Shown here piece after piece: positions 17,822-26,157 of a stretch of DNA of 64,000 nucleotides. A model generated the notes under the pieces. The model saw only the letters and a list, made by a program, of their open reading frames with translations, was not told the DNA's origin and searched no databases. Source of the stretch: Ciceribacter lividus (GTDB lineage: Bacteria > Pseudomonadota > Alphaproteobacteria > Rhizobiales > Rhizobiaceae). A program made the translations under genes and the position numbers. The stretch spans positions 22,464-86,463 of the forward strand of contig NZ_QPIX01000017.1 in the NCBI RefSeq assembly GCF_003337715.1. Direction: 5' to 3'. Each line of letters begins with the position of its first letter. Within the stretch, counting starts at the first letter, position 1.

Positions 17822-19198
17822 ATGTACAGCAATTCCCTCATCGAACTCGACCGGGCCCACCTCGTCCATCCGGTCGCCTCCTATCGCGGCCACGAGCAAC
17901 AGGGCGTGCGCGTGCTCGCCTCCGCCAAGGGTGCGACGGTGACCGATGCGAGCGGGCGGCAACTGGTGGACGGCTTCGCCGGCCTCTGGTGCGTCAACGC
18001 CGGTTACGGGCACGAGAGCATCGTCGAGGCCGCTACCCGCCAGATGCGCGAGCTTCCCTACGCAACCACCTATTTCGGGCTCGGCTCCGAGCCGGCAATC
18101 CGCCTCGCCACCGAACTCGCCGAACGCGCGCCGGGCGATCTCAACCACGTCTATTTCACCCTCGGGGGATCGGATGCCGTCGACAGCACGGTCCGCTTCG
18201 TCCGCTACTACTGGACCGCGCGCGGAGAGCCCCGGCGCGACCAGTTCATCTCGATCGAGATGGGTTACCACGGCTCCTCCACCGTCGGCGCCGGGCTCAC
18301 GGCCCTGCCGGCGTTCCATGCCGGCTTCGGCATCCCCTTCGACTGGCAGCACAAGATTCCGTCCCCTTATCCCTACCGGAACCCCGTCGGCGAGGATCCG
18401 CAGGCAATCATCGCCGCTTCTCTTGCGGCATTGCGGGTCAAGGTCGAGGAGATCGGACCGGAGCGGGTGGCCGCCTTCTATGCCGAGCCGATCCAGGGCT
18501 CCGGCGGCGTGATCGTGCCGCCCCGTGGCTGGCTGAAGGCAATGCGCGATCTCTGCCGCGAGCTCGGCATCCTCTTCATCGCCGACGAGGTGATCACCGG
18601 CTTCGGCCGAACGGGGCCTCTTTTCGCCTGCAGCGAGGAGGGGATCGTTCCGGACTTCATCACCACCGCCAAGGGCCTCACCTCCGGTTATGTCCCGATG
18701 GGCGCCGTGTTCATGGCGGACCATGTCTACCAGGTGATCGCCGACGGCGCCGGCGCCTCGGCGGTCGGTCACGGCTACACCTATTCGGCCCATCCGGTCA
18801 GCGCAGCCGTCGGCTTGGAAGTCCTGAAGCTCTATGAGAACGGCCTTCTCGAAAACGGCAGAAAGGCCGGCGGCCGGCTGATGGCCGGCCTCGAAGCCCT
18901 GAAGGATCACCCGCTGGTCGGCGAAGTTCGAGGTCGCGGCATGCTCGCCGCCATCGAGCTGGTCGTCGACAAGAAGAACAAGACCCCCCTCCCCGCCGAG
19001 GCACAGGCGGCGCGACGTATCTTCGACCGTGCCTGGGATAACGGTCTCGTCATCCGCGCCTTCGCGAACGGCGCCCTCGGTTATGCCCCTCCGCTCTGCT
19101 GCACCGATGCCGACATTGATGCGATCCTCGAGCGCACGGCTGTGACGCTGGACCAGACACTCGAGGATCCGGATGTGCGCCGCGTCCTGAAGGACTGA
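17822..19198 (+). CDS. Class III aminotransferase, omega-amino acid or diamine:pyruvate type (458 aa)
   Basis: A PLP-dependent transaminase acting on terminal amino groups. The N-terminal phrase DGFAGLWCVNAGYGH is typical of omega-transaminases. FIADEVITGFGRTG binds the pyridine nitrogen, and TTAKGLTSGYVPMGAV contains the Schiff-base Lys. GHGYTYSAHPVSAAVGLEVL closes the site. The ATG follows CCGGAGAAG. It lies 13 bases after the GNAT gene and upstream of HAD and peptide-ABC genes. With the FAD oxidases and GabD-like enzyme it fits polyamine or beta/gamma-amino-acid breakdown. Confidence 0.9.
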   Translation: MYSNSLIELDRAHLVHPVASYRGHEQQGVRVLASAKGATVTDASGRQLVDGFAGLWCVNAGYGHESIVEAATRQMRELPYATTYFGLGSEPAIRLATELAERAPGDLNHVYFTLGGSDAVDSTVRFVRYYWTARGEPRRDQFISIEMGYHGSSTVGAGLTALPAFHAGFGIPFDWQHKIPSPYPYRNPVGEDPQAIIAASLAALRVKVEEIGPERVAAFYAEPIQGSGGVIVPPRGWLKAMRDLCRELGILFIADEVITGFGRTGPLFACSEEGIVPDFITTAKGLTSGYVPMGAVFMADHVYQVIADGAGASAVGHGYTYSAHPVSAAVGLEVLKLYENGLLENGRKAGGRLMAGLEALKDHPLVGEVRGRGMLAAIELVVDKKNKTPLPAEAQAARRIFDRAWDNGLVIRAFANGALGYAPPLCCTDADIDAILERTAVTLDQTLEDPDVRRVLKD

Positions 19199-19438
19199 GC
19201 GCCCCGGGGAGGAGCCAGGCCCCCAAATGTCGCTGGGGCCGGCAGATTCGCAATTTTGTGCCGCACCGCTGTGTCTTTTCGGCGGAATCGGTGCAGTGCA
19301 GATGCCACACTTGATAGATGAGAAGGCCCGCTGAACCAAACGACGGGCTTGATATGAAGGCGAGACAATCGCCCGAACCGGGAACGAAATAATCTGCCGC
19401 AAGCGCCATCGGCGCGCGGCGAAACTGGGGAAACGGAC

Positions 19439-20152
19439 TTGAGCGCGCAACTGCCTGATTTCAAGTACATGACCTTCGACGTGGTCGGCACGCTCATCGA
19501 TTTCGAGGCGGGTCTCAAGGACTGCCTGGCCGGGATCGCCGCGGAAGCCGGCGCGACCGTCGACGGCGAAGAGGCCCTGACGCTCTACAGGCAGGCCCGC
19601 TATTCCGACGGTGCCGACCTTTTTCCCGACGATCTCGTCCGGGTTTATCTCACGATTGCGCCGACGCTCGGGCTTCCTGCAGAGCGACGCTACGGCGAGC
19701 GGCTGCGTGACTCCGCCAGAAGCTGGAAAGCGTTTCCCGACAGCCCCGAGGCGCTTGCCCGCCTCGCGCGCGACTATCGGCTGATCGCCATGACGAATGC
19801 GCGGCGCTGGGCCTTCGACCATTTTGCGGCAGAGCTCGGCAATCCGTTCCATACCGCCTTCACCGCCGACGATACGGGTACGGAAAAACCTGATCCGGCC
19901 TTCTTCGAACAGGTCTTCGACTTCGTCGCTTCGGAAGGTGCTGCCAGGGAGGACATCCTGCATGTCGCCCAGAGCCAGTACCATGACATCGGGATTTCCC
20001 GGAAACTCGGCATGACCAATTGCTGGATCGAGCGGCGCCACGCCCAGAACGGTTATGGCGGCACGATCGAGCCGGCCGAATTCACCACGCCCGACTATCA
20101 CTTCACGTCCATGGCCGAGCTTGCCGACGCCGTGGCAGCCACCCGAAAATGA
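19439..20152 (+). CDS. HAD-superfamily hydrolase, haloacid dehalogenase type II-like (237 aa, TTG start)
   Basis: Motif I is MTFDVVGTLIDF (nucleophile Asp), motif II is IAMTNARRW, the Lys region is DTGTEKPDPAFFEQVFDF, and a late acidic region lies at VAQSQYHDIGISRKLGM. The reading begins at TTG 19439 (GGGGAAA upstream), giving an N-terminus FKYMTFDVVGTL. That aligns with KYITFDCYGTL of the paralogue at 12408-13076. The nearest ATG would cut away the first beta-strand. It follows a 240-base gap after the aminotransferase that holds no other gene, and precedes the binding-protein gene by 73 bases. Confidence 0.8.
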   Translation: MSAQLPDFKYMTFDVVGTLIDFEAGLKDCLAGIAAEAGATVDGEEALTLYRQARYSDGADLFPDDLVRVYLTIAPTLGLPAERRYGERLRDSARSWKAFPDSPEALARLARDYRLIAMTNARRWAFDHFAAELGNPFHTAFTADDTGTEKPDPAFFEQVFDFVASEGAAREDILHVAQSQYHDIGISRKLGMTNCWIERRHAQNGYGGTIEPAEFTTPDYHFTSMAELADAVAATRK

Positions 20153-20225
20153 CCTGTCTTCAACACCAGGGGTCGGCCCGCGAAAGACGGACAGCCCTCA
20201 AGCGACAACAAAAAGGGGAAGTAGC

Positions 20226-21836
20226 ATGAGCGACAAGATCACCAACTGGACCAGAAATGACGACGCGATGGTCGAAAACGCCATCCGCCGCGGTGCCACA
20301 CGCCGCGAACTTCTTCACATGATGCTCGCCGGCGGTGTCGCGCTGTCGGCCGGCGGACTCGTCCTTGGCCGCGCATCCAACGCCATCGCCGCCACCCCGA
20401 CGAAGGGTGGCCACCTGAGGGCGGCCGGCTGGTCCTCCTCGACTGCCGATACGCTCGATCCGGCCAAGGCGTCGCTGTCGACGGACTACGTCCGTTGCTG
20501 TGCCCTCTACAACCGCCTGACCTTCCTCAACAAGGACGGCATCACCCAGATGGAGCTCGCCGAGAGCATCAAGACGGCCGACGCGAAAGTCTGGACCGTC
20601 AAGCTGCGCTCCGGCGTGACATTCCACGACGGCAAGACGCTCTCTTCCGCGGACGTCGTCTTCTCGCTGAAGCGGCACCTCGATCCGGACGTCGGTTCGA
20701 AGGTCAATTCGATCGCCAAGCAGATCACCGGCATCAAGGCCGTGGACCCGTTGATCGTCGAGATCACCCTCGCCAACCCGAACGCCGACCTTCCGACGAT
20801 CCTCGCAATGCATCACTTCATGATCGTGCAGGACGGCACCACCGACTTCTCCAAGGGCATCGGCACCGGGGCATTCAAGGTCGAGACGTTCCAGCCGGGC
20901 GTGAAGTCCGTCTTCGTGAAAAACCCCGACTACTTCAAGGCCGGCGGCGCCAACATCGACTCGTTCGAGTATTTCGCGATCAGCGACGACACGGCGCGCG
21001 TGAACGCGCTTCTTTCGGGTGACGTTCATCTTGCGGCTTCGATCACGCCGCGTTCGATGAAGCTCGTCGAAAGCCAGCCGGGCTTCGTGCTGTCGCAGAC
21101 GACATCGGGCAACTACACCGACCTCAACATCCGCCTCGACATGGAACCGGGCAGCAAGGCGGACTTCATCCAGGGCATGAAATACCTGATCAACCGCGAG
21201 CAGATCCGGAAGTCGGTCCTGCGCGGGCTCGCCGAGGTGGCGAACGATCAGCCGATCTCCCCCGCCAACATCTACCACAATGCCGAGCTCAAGGCTAAAG
21301 CGTACGATCCCGAGAAGGCCAAGTTCCACTTCGAAAAGTCCGGTCTCCTCGGCCAGTCCATTCCGATCGTTGCCTCGGATGCCGCCACCGCCTCGGTCGA
21401 CATGGCCACGATCGTCCAGCAGGCCGGCAGCGAGATCGGCATGAAGTTCGACGTCCAGCGCGTGCCGTCCGACGGCTACTGGTCGAACTACTGGCTGAAG
21501 GCGCCGGTCCATTTCGGCAACATCAACCCGCGTCCGACGGCCGACATCCTCTTCTCGCTGCTCTACGCCTCCGATGCGCCGTGGAACGAAAGCCAGTACA
21601 AGTCGGAGAAATTCGACAAGATGCTGGTAGAGGCCCGCGGTTCGCTCGACGAGGCCAAGCGCAAGACGATCTATGGAGAGATGCAGGTCATGGTCGCCGA
21701 GGAAGCCGGTACGGTCATCCCCGTCTACATCTCGAACGTGGATGCGATCTCCGGCAAGCTGAAGGGCCTCGAGGCCAATCCGCTCGGCGGCCAGATGGGT
21801 TACGCCTTCGCCGAATATGTCTGGCTCGAAGCCTGA
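20226..21836 (+). CDS. Peptide-type ABC transporter substrate-binding protein, family 5, Tat-type signal (536 aa)
   Basis: A periplasmic receptor of the DppA/OppA class. A long N-region leads into GATRRELLHMMLAGGVALS, a twin-arginine-like signal ending near ASNAIAAT. The mature protein has family 5 landmarks: the WTVKLRSGVTFHDGKTLSSADVVFSLKR block (given in parts: VTFHDGK, SSADVVFS), then GTGAFKVETFQPG and EKAKFHFEKSGL. The ATG follows AAAAGGGGAAG. A perfect hairpin follows 14 bases after the stop and the permease genes come next, as in most binding-protein-led operons. It probably binds an oligopeptide, opine or amine-bearing compound used by the flanking oxidases and transaminase. Confidence 0.92.
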   Translation: MSDKITNWTRNDDAMVENAIRRGATRRELLHMMLAGGVALSAGGLVLGRASNAIAATPTKGGHLRAAGWSSSTADTLDPAKASLSTDYVRCCALYNRLTFLNKDGITQMELAESIKTADAKVWTVKLRSGVTFHDGKTLSSADVVFSLKRHLDPDVGSKVNSIAKQITGIKAVDPLIVEITLANPNADLPTILAMHHFMIVQDGTTDFSKGIGTGAFKVETFQPGVKSVFVKNPDYFKAGGANIDSFEYFAISDDTARVNALLSGDVHLAASITPRSMKLVESQPGFVLSQTTSGNYTDLNIRLDMEPGSKADFIQGMKYLINREQIRKSVLRGLAEVANDQPISPANIYHNAELKAKAYDPEKAKFHFEKSGLLGQSIPIVASDAATASVDMATIVQQAGSEIGMKFDVQRVPSDGYWSNYWLKAPVHFGNINPRPTADILFSLLYASDAPWNESQYKSEKFDKMLVEARGSLDEAKRKTIYGEMQVMVAEEAGTVIPVYISNVDAISGKLKGLEANPLGGQMGYAFAEYVWLEA

Positions 21837-21849
21837 TAGCCGCAGAAAA

Positions 21850-21874
21850 CGGGAAGGCGCCTGTTGCCTTCCCG
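21850..21874 (+). other. Intercistronic hairpin after a binding-protein gene
   Basis: CGGGAAGGC (21850-21858) and GCCTTCCCG (21866-21874) form a perfect 9-bp stem with a 7-base loop. No T-tract follows and the operon continues, so it is better read as an mRNA-stabilising or attenuating hairpin than a full terminator. Confidence 0.65.
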
Positions 21875-21976
21875 CCATCTTCACCGATGACGTGTCAGTC
21901 TTTTGCCCGTAGTCTTCACGGACCCGTGCATCGCATCGCTTGTCGCATCGATGCTCAACCGAAGAGGGGCCCTCTC

Positions 21977-22927
21977 ATGAGCCCATATGTACTCAATCTC
22001 GTCGGAGCGCGGCTTCTGATCGCAGCACTGACCTTGCTGATCGTCTCCTTTGCGGTCTTCTTCGCCACGGCGATGCTTCCCGGTGACACCGCGACGATCC
22101 TGCTCGGCCAGGCCGCAACGCCCGAAGCGGTGGCGGGTCTGCGGACCGCCATGCATCTCGACGAGCCGGCGTTCATCCGCTTCATGCGATGGCTGGCAGG
22201 TCTCGCGACCGGAGACCTCGGCACCTCCTACGTCAACAACATCGCGGTGGCCGACCTGATTGGCGGCCGCTTCGTCAACACGATGCGGCTCGCCGGCGTA
22301 ACTACGCTCATCGCCGTGCCGCTTGCCCTGACGCTCGGAATCACGGCCGCCATGTACAGGGGTTCGCTCTATGACCGCATCGTCACGATCTGCACCATCG
22401 GCGTGATCTCCGTCCCGGAATTCATGGTCGCGACCTCGGCCGTCCTCATTTTCTCCGTCTATCTCAAATGGCTTCCCGCGCTCTCGATAGCCGGCGGTGT
22501 CACATCCATCGGGGAAATGCTGAAGATCTACGCCATGCCGGTCATCACGCTGACCTTCGTGGTTTCCGCACAGATGATCCGCATGACGCGTGCCGCGGTG
22601 GTCGAAACGATCGACACCCCCTATGTCGAGGCGGCGCTGCTGAAGGGCGCGTCGCGGCCCCGCATGGTGCTGCGCCATGCCTTGCCGAACGCGGTCGGCC
22701 CGATCGTCAACGCGATCGCGCTGTCTCTCTCCTACCTCGTCGGCGGCGTCATCATCGTCGAGACGATTTTCAACTATCCGGGTGTCGCCAAGCTGATGGT
22801 CGACGGCGTCGAAACCCGCGACCTGCCACTCATCCAGTCCTGCGCGATGATCTTCTGTTTCGGCTACCTGCTCTTGATCACGCTTGCCGACATCATTGCC
22901 ATTCTTGCAAACCCGAGGCTGCGCTGA
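21977..22927 (+). CDS. Peptide-type ABC transporter permease, DppB-like (316 aa)
   Basis: An inner-membrane permease. A first hydrophobic helix (RLLIAALTLLIVSFAVFF) is followed by the GDTATILLGQAATPEAVAGL block found in DppB/OppB, and about six helices in all. The EAA loop reads VEAALLKGASRPRMVLRHALPNA (cited in part: EAALLKGAS, LRHALPNA), which docks on the ATPase. It is separated from the binding-protein gene by 140 bases including a hairpin, and from the second permease by two bases. Part of the 20226-25427 importer. Confidence 0.92.
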   Translation: MSPYVLNLVGARLLIAALTLLIVSFAVFFATAMLPGDTATILLGQAATPEAVAGLRTAMHLDEPAFIRFMRWLAGLATGDLGTSYVNNIAVADLIGGRFVNTMRLAGVTTLIAVPLALTLGITAAMYRGSLYDRIVTICTIGVISVPEFMVATSAVLIFSVYLKWLPALSIAGGVTSIGEMLKIYAMPVITLTFVVSAQMIRMTRAAVVETIDTPYVEAALLKGASRPRMVLRHALPNAVGPIVNAIALSLSYLVGGVIIVETIFNYPGVAKLMVDGVETRDLPLIQSCAMIFCFGYLLLITLADIIAILANPRLR

Positions 22928-22929
22928 CC

Positions 22930-23772
22930 ATGACACTGCCCGCCACGCTGTCGAGAAAATTCGGCTACCGCTTCAACTGGGTCGGCATGATCGGCCTGTC
23001 GGTCATCCTCTTCTGGGGCATCGTCGCGATCGTTGCGCCGCATATCATCCCCCATCCTGTCGGGGAAATCGTCGACGAGGACTTCTTCGGAGGGATCAGC
23101 GGCAAGCTCTGGCTCGGCTCCGACTACCTTGGACGCGACATGCTCTCGCGTGCTCTGATGGGCGCGCGTTATACCGTGGGGATCTCGCTTGCGGCGGTCT
23201 GCATCGCCTGCTTCAGCGGCGTCGTCCTCGGCATGACGGCAGCGGTCACGGGTGGCTGGTTCGATGCGGCACTGAGCCGCTTCCTCGATGCGCTGAACTC
23301 CATACCCGGCAAGCTCTCGGGCCTCGTCATCGTCGCGGCCGTCGGCTCCTCGCTCACGGTTCTGATCACGACGCTCGCGGTCATTTACACGCCCGGCGCC
23401 TACCGCTTCGCCCGCGCGCTCGCCGTCAACATCAACACGATGGACTACGTCACCGTCGCCCGCACCCGCGGCGAGGGAACCCTCTATCTGATCCGCTCGG
23501 AAATCCTGCCGAACATCCTCGGGCCGGTGCTCGCCGATCTCGGCCTGCGTTTCGTCTTCATCGTGCTGCTGCTTTCCGGCCTCTCCTTCCTGGGGCTTGG
23601 CGTGCAGCCGCCCTATGCCGACTGGGGCGCGCTCGTTCACGAGAATATCGGTGGACTGCCCTTCGGGGCGCCGGCGGTTATCGTCCCGAGCCTTGCCATC
23701 GCCAGCCTGACGATCAGCGTCAATCTTCTGATCGACAACCTCCCTCAGAAGATCCGCGACAGGAGCGCCTGA
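22930..23772 (+). CDS. Peptide-type ABC transporter permease, DppC-like (280 aa)
   Basis: The second membrane subunit of the importer. The N-terminal helix is MIGLSVILFWGIVAIVAP. The DppC hallmark WLGSDYLGRDMLSRALMGAR follows, and the coupling loop is VTVARTRGEGTLYLIRSEILP. The C-terminal LSFLGLGVQPPYADWG is diagnostic for the DppC group. Its TGA stop overlaps the ATG of the ATPase gene (TGATG), so translation is coupled. Confidence 0.92.
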   Translation: MTLPATLSRKFGYRFNWVGMIGLSVILFWGIVAIVAPHIIPHPVGEIVDEDFFGGISGKLWLGSDYLGRDMLSRALMGARYTVGISLAAVCIACFSGVVLGMTAAVTGGWFDAALSRFLDALNSIPGKLSGLVIVAAVGSSLTVLITTLAVIYTPGAYRFARALAVNINTMDYVTVARTRGEGTLYLIRSEILPNILGPVLADLGLRFVFIVLLLSGLSFLGLGVQPPYADWGALVHENIGGLPFGAPAVIVPSLAIASLTISVNLLIDNLPQKIRDRSA

Positions 23773-25427
23773 TGAAGAATCTCGTAGAAGTTCGTGATCT
23801 CAAGGTCGAGGCCAGGACCGACTCCGGCCGTCGCGTCGAAATCATCAAGGGCGTCAGCCTCGACATCGCCCCCGGTGAGATCCTCGCGCTCATCGGCGAA
23901 AGCGGATCGGGCAAGACGACCATCGCGCTCACGCTGCTCGGGCACGCGCGCACCGGCTGCCGCATATCCGGCGGCACTATCCTCGTCGACGGCAAGGACA
24001 TGGCGAAGCTCGGCGAGCGCGAACTGGCATCCGTGCGCGGCACGGAGGTCGCCTATGTACCGCAGTCAGCCGCGGCCGCCTTCAATCCGGCGATCCGCAT
24101 CATCGATCAGGTGATCGAGGTGACGAAGATCCACGGCCTGATGTCGCCGGCAGAAGCCAGGAGCAAGGCGATCGACCTGTTCCGCGCACTGTCGCTTCCC
24201 GACCCCGAGCACATTGGCGAACGCTATCCGCACCAGGTTTCCGGCGGGCAGTTGCAGCGGCTCGCCGCCGCGATGGCGATGATCGGCGATCCGAAGCTCA
24301 TCATCTTCGACGAACCGACGACCGCGCTCGACGTGACGACGCAGATCGAAGTGTTGAAGGCGTTCAAATCTGTGATGAAGGCCGGCAGGATCGCAGGCGT
24401 CTACGTCTCGCACGACCTCGCCGTCGTCGCGCAGATTGCCGACCGCATCATGGTCTTGCGCGGCGGCGAGATTCAGGAAACCGGCTCGACGGATGACATC
24501 CTGCACCGTGCGGCACACCCCTATACGCGCGAGCTTCTCGCGGCCTTCGAGCCGAAACCCCGTGATGACGCCGCGGTCGCCGAGAAAAAGCGGGCGCCAC
24601 TCCTGGAGATCAACAACGTGATAGCGGGCTACGGCCCGATGCAGGCCGACGGACTGCCGCTCGTGCGCGCCGTCAGCGGTGTCAGCCTCAGCGTCGAAAA
24701 GGGCCGCAATCTCGGCATCATCGGGGAATCGGGCTGCGGAAAATCGACGTTGGCGCGCGCCATTGCCGGCATCCTGCCGATCTCCGCCGGGACCATGACT
24801 CTCGACGGCCGTGAGCTTGCCCCGTCGAGCCGCCGACGCACGCGCGACCAGGTGCGCGAACTGCAGATCGTCTTCCAGTATGCCGACACCGCGCTCAATC
24901 CGGCAAAGTCGATCGAGGACATCCTGGGGCGTCCCCTGACCTTCTACCGCGGCATGAAGGGCAAAGCCCGGGACGCGCGGATCGCGGAGCTTCTCGACAT
25001 GGTGCACCTGCCGAAGGCCTTGCGCCATCGCCGGCCTGCCGAGCTTTCCGGCGGGCAGAAGCAGCGCGTCAATTTCGCCCGCGCGTTGGCGGCCGAGCCG
25101 AAGCTCATCCTCTGCGACGAGATCACCTCGGCGCTCGACACCGTGGTCGCCGCCGCAATCATCGACCTCCTGAAGGAATTGCAAAGGGAGCTCTCGCTCT
25201 CCTACGTCTTCATCAGCCACGACCTCTCCGTCGTCGAGGCGATCTGCGACAGGATCGTGGTGATGTATGGCGGCAAGAAGGTCGAGGAACTGACGCCGGC
25301 ACAGGCCAAGGCGCCCATGCATCCCTATTCCAGCCTGCTGTTCTCGTCGGTGCCGAAACTCGATCCGACCTGGCTCGACAATCTCAAACTCGACCCGGAG
25401 CAGGTAAGGGCTTACAGCCACGCCTGA
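23772..25427 (+). CDS. Peptide-type ABC transporter ATPase, two nucleotide-binding domains in one chain (551 aa)
   Basis: Drives the 20226-25427 importer. It is a natural fusion of DppD-like and DppF-like domains. The first half has Walker A GESGSGKTT, signature SGGQLQRL and Walker [12 protein letters not shown]. The second half (from about residue 275) has GESGCGKST, ELSGGQKQR and LILCDEITSALD. The second Walker B region has Asp-Glu-Ile rather than Asp-Glu-Pro, common in this family. The fused form removes the need for two separate ATPase genes. A perfect hairpin overlaps the stop codon, closing the operon. Confidence 0.93.
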   Translation: MKNLVEVRDLKVEARTDSGRRVEIIKGVSLDIAPGEILALIGESGSGKTTIALTLLGHARTGCRISGGTILVDGKDMAKLGERELASVRGTEVAYVPQSAAAAFNPAIRIIDQVIEVTKIHGLMSPAEARSKAIDLFRALSLPDPEHIGERYPHQVSGGQLQRLAAAMAMIGDPKLIIFDEPTTALDVTTQIEVLKAFKSVMKAGRIAGVYVSHDLAVVAQIADRIMVLRGGEIQETGSTDDILHRAAHPYTRELLAAFEPKPRDDAAVAEKKRAPLLEINNVIAGYGPMQADGLPLVRAVSGVSLSVEKGRNLGIIGESGCGKSTLARAIAGILPISAGTMTLDGRELAPSSRRRTRDQVRELQIVFQYADTALNPAKSIEDILGRPLTFYRGMKGKARDARIAELLDMVHLPKALRHRRPAELSGGQKQRVNFARALAAEPKLILCDEITSALDTVVAAAIIDLLKELQRELSLSYVFISHDLSVVEAICDRIVVMYGGKKVEELTPAQAKAPMHPYSSLLFSSVPKLDPTWLDNLKLDPEQVRAYSHA

Positions 25428-25438
25428 CGGCGTGGCTG
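25415..25438. terminator. Bidirectional terminator hairpin overlapping a stop codon
   Basis: CAGCCACGCC (25415-25424) and GGCGTGGCTG (25429-25438) form a perfect 10-bp stem; the TGA stop of the ATPase gene starts the 4-base loop. It sits between convergent genes (ATPase and Lrp-type regulator), so it can serve both strands. There is no strong T-tract. Confidence 0.6.
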
Positions 25439-25447
25439 CCTCGGACA

Positions 25448-25924
25448 TCAAACGGGAAAGAGGCTCGTCAGCGGCAGGTGCGCCTTGACGATCGGGGACT
25501 TCAGGACGACGAAGCTGAAATACTTGTCGATACCGATATCGAGATCGGTCAGTCGTTCCATGATCGTCTGGTATTCACCGATGCCTGCCGTCACGAATTT
25601 CAGGAGATAGTCGTAGCCACCGGACACCAGATGGCACTCGATGATCTGATCGACCTTTTCGACAGCTGCGAGGAAGCGGGCAAAGTCGATCTGTCGGTGG
25701 TTCTTGAGGGTGATCTCGGTGAAGACGGTCAGGGTCTGACCGAGCTTGGCAAGATTGATCTGCGCCGAATAGCCCTCGATATAGCCTTCCTGCTGCAGCT
25801 TCTTCACCCGCATCAGGCACGGGCTCGGCGAGAGGTGGACGAGCTCGGCCAGCTCGACATTGGTGATGCGGCCGTTCTTCTGCAGTTCGTGAAGAATCTT
25901 GATGTCGATGCGATCGAGTTTCAT
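25448..25924 (-). CDS. Lrp/AsnC-family transcriptional regulator (158 aa)
   Basis: The N-terminal helix-turn-helix covers about residues 4-60 (LDRIDIKILHELQKNGRIT, then ELAELVHLSPSPCLMRVKKL). The C-terminal RAM/AsnC ligand domain has ECHLVSGGYDYLLKF and the usual beta-alpha-beta-beta layout. ATG 25924 follows GGAGGA. It diverges from the flavoprotein oxidase gene. A strong Lrp-box match lies 36 bases upstream of its own start, so autoregulation and control of the oxidase are likely. The ligand is probably an amino acid handled by that enzyme or by the adjacent importer. Confidence 0.92.
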   Translation of the reverse strand: MKLDRIDIKILHELQKNGRITNVELAELVHLSPSPCLMRVKKLQQEGYIEGYSAQINLAKLGQTLTVFTEITLKNHRQIDFARFLAAVEKVDQIIECHLVSGGYDYLLKFVTAGIGEYQTIMERLTDLDIGIDKYFSFVVLKSPIVKAHLPLTSLFPV

Positions 25925-25959
25925 GGCGCTTCCTCCGGCGTCCGGGTTCAGTCGGACGG

Positions 25960-25974
25960 TAGCATTTTATGCTG
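25960..25974. promoter_or_regulatory. Putative Lrp-family binding site
   Basis: TAGCATTTTATGCTG matches 14 of 15 positions of the E. coli Lrp consensus YAGHAWATTWTDCTR. The arms AGCAT/ATGCT flank an AT centre. It lies in the 233-base divergent region between the Lrp-type gene and the flavoprotein gene. Confidence 0.6.
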
Positions 25975-26157
25975 CGACATCCTCGAAATCACATTAACAC
26001 TTTGTCCTGGCGCGTCTATTCCGTTTGGCAGCGCCGCACGAGGCACAATGATCTGCTGATCCTTCAAAGAACGGAATCTTCTGCTGCGGGCCACCGATAT
26101 GCGGCAACGGCGCCGGAATTCCGGCGCTATTCTCTGAGGCGACAAGGAGAGATGATC

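Noticed and set aside
17729..20101. Very long minus-strand open frame opposite the aminotransferase and HAD genes
   Set aside because: Its translation is low-complexity Arg/Asp/Gly-rich without family motifs; the plus strand encodes two clear enzymes. It is a GC-codon shadow.
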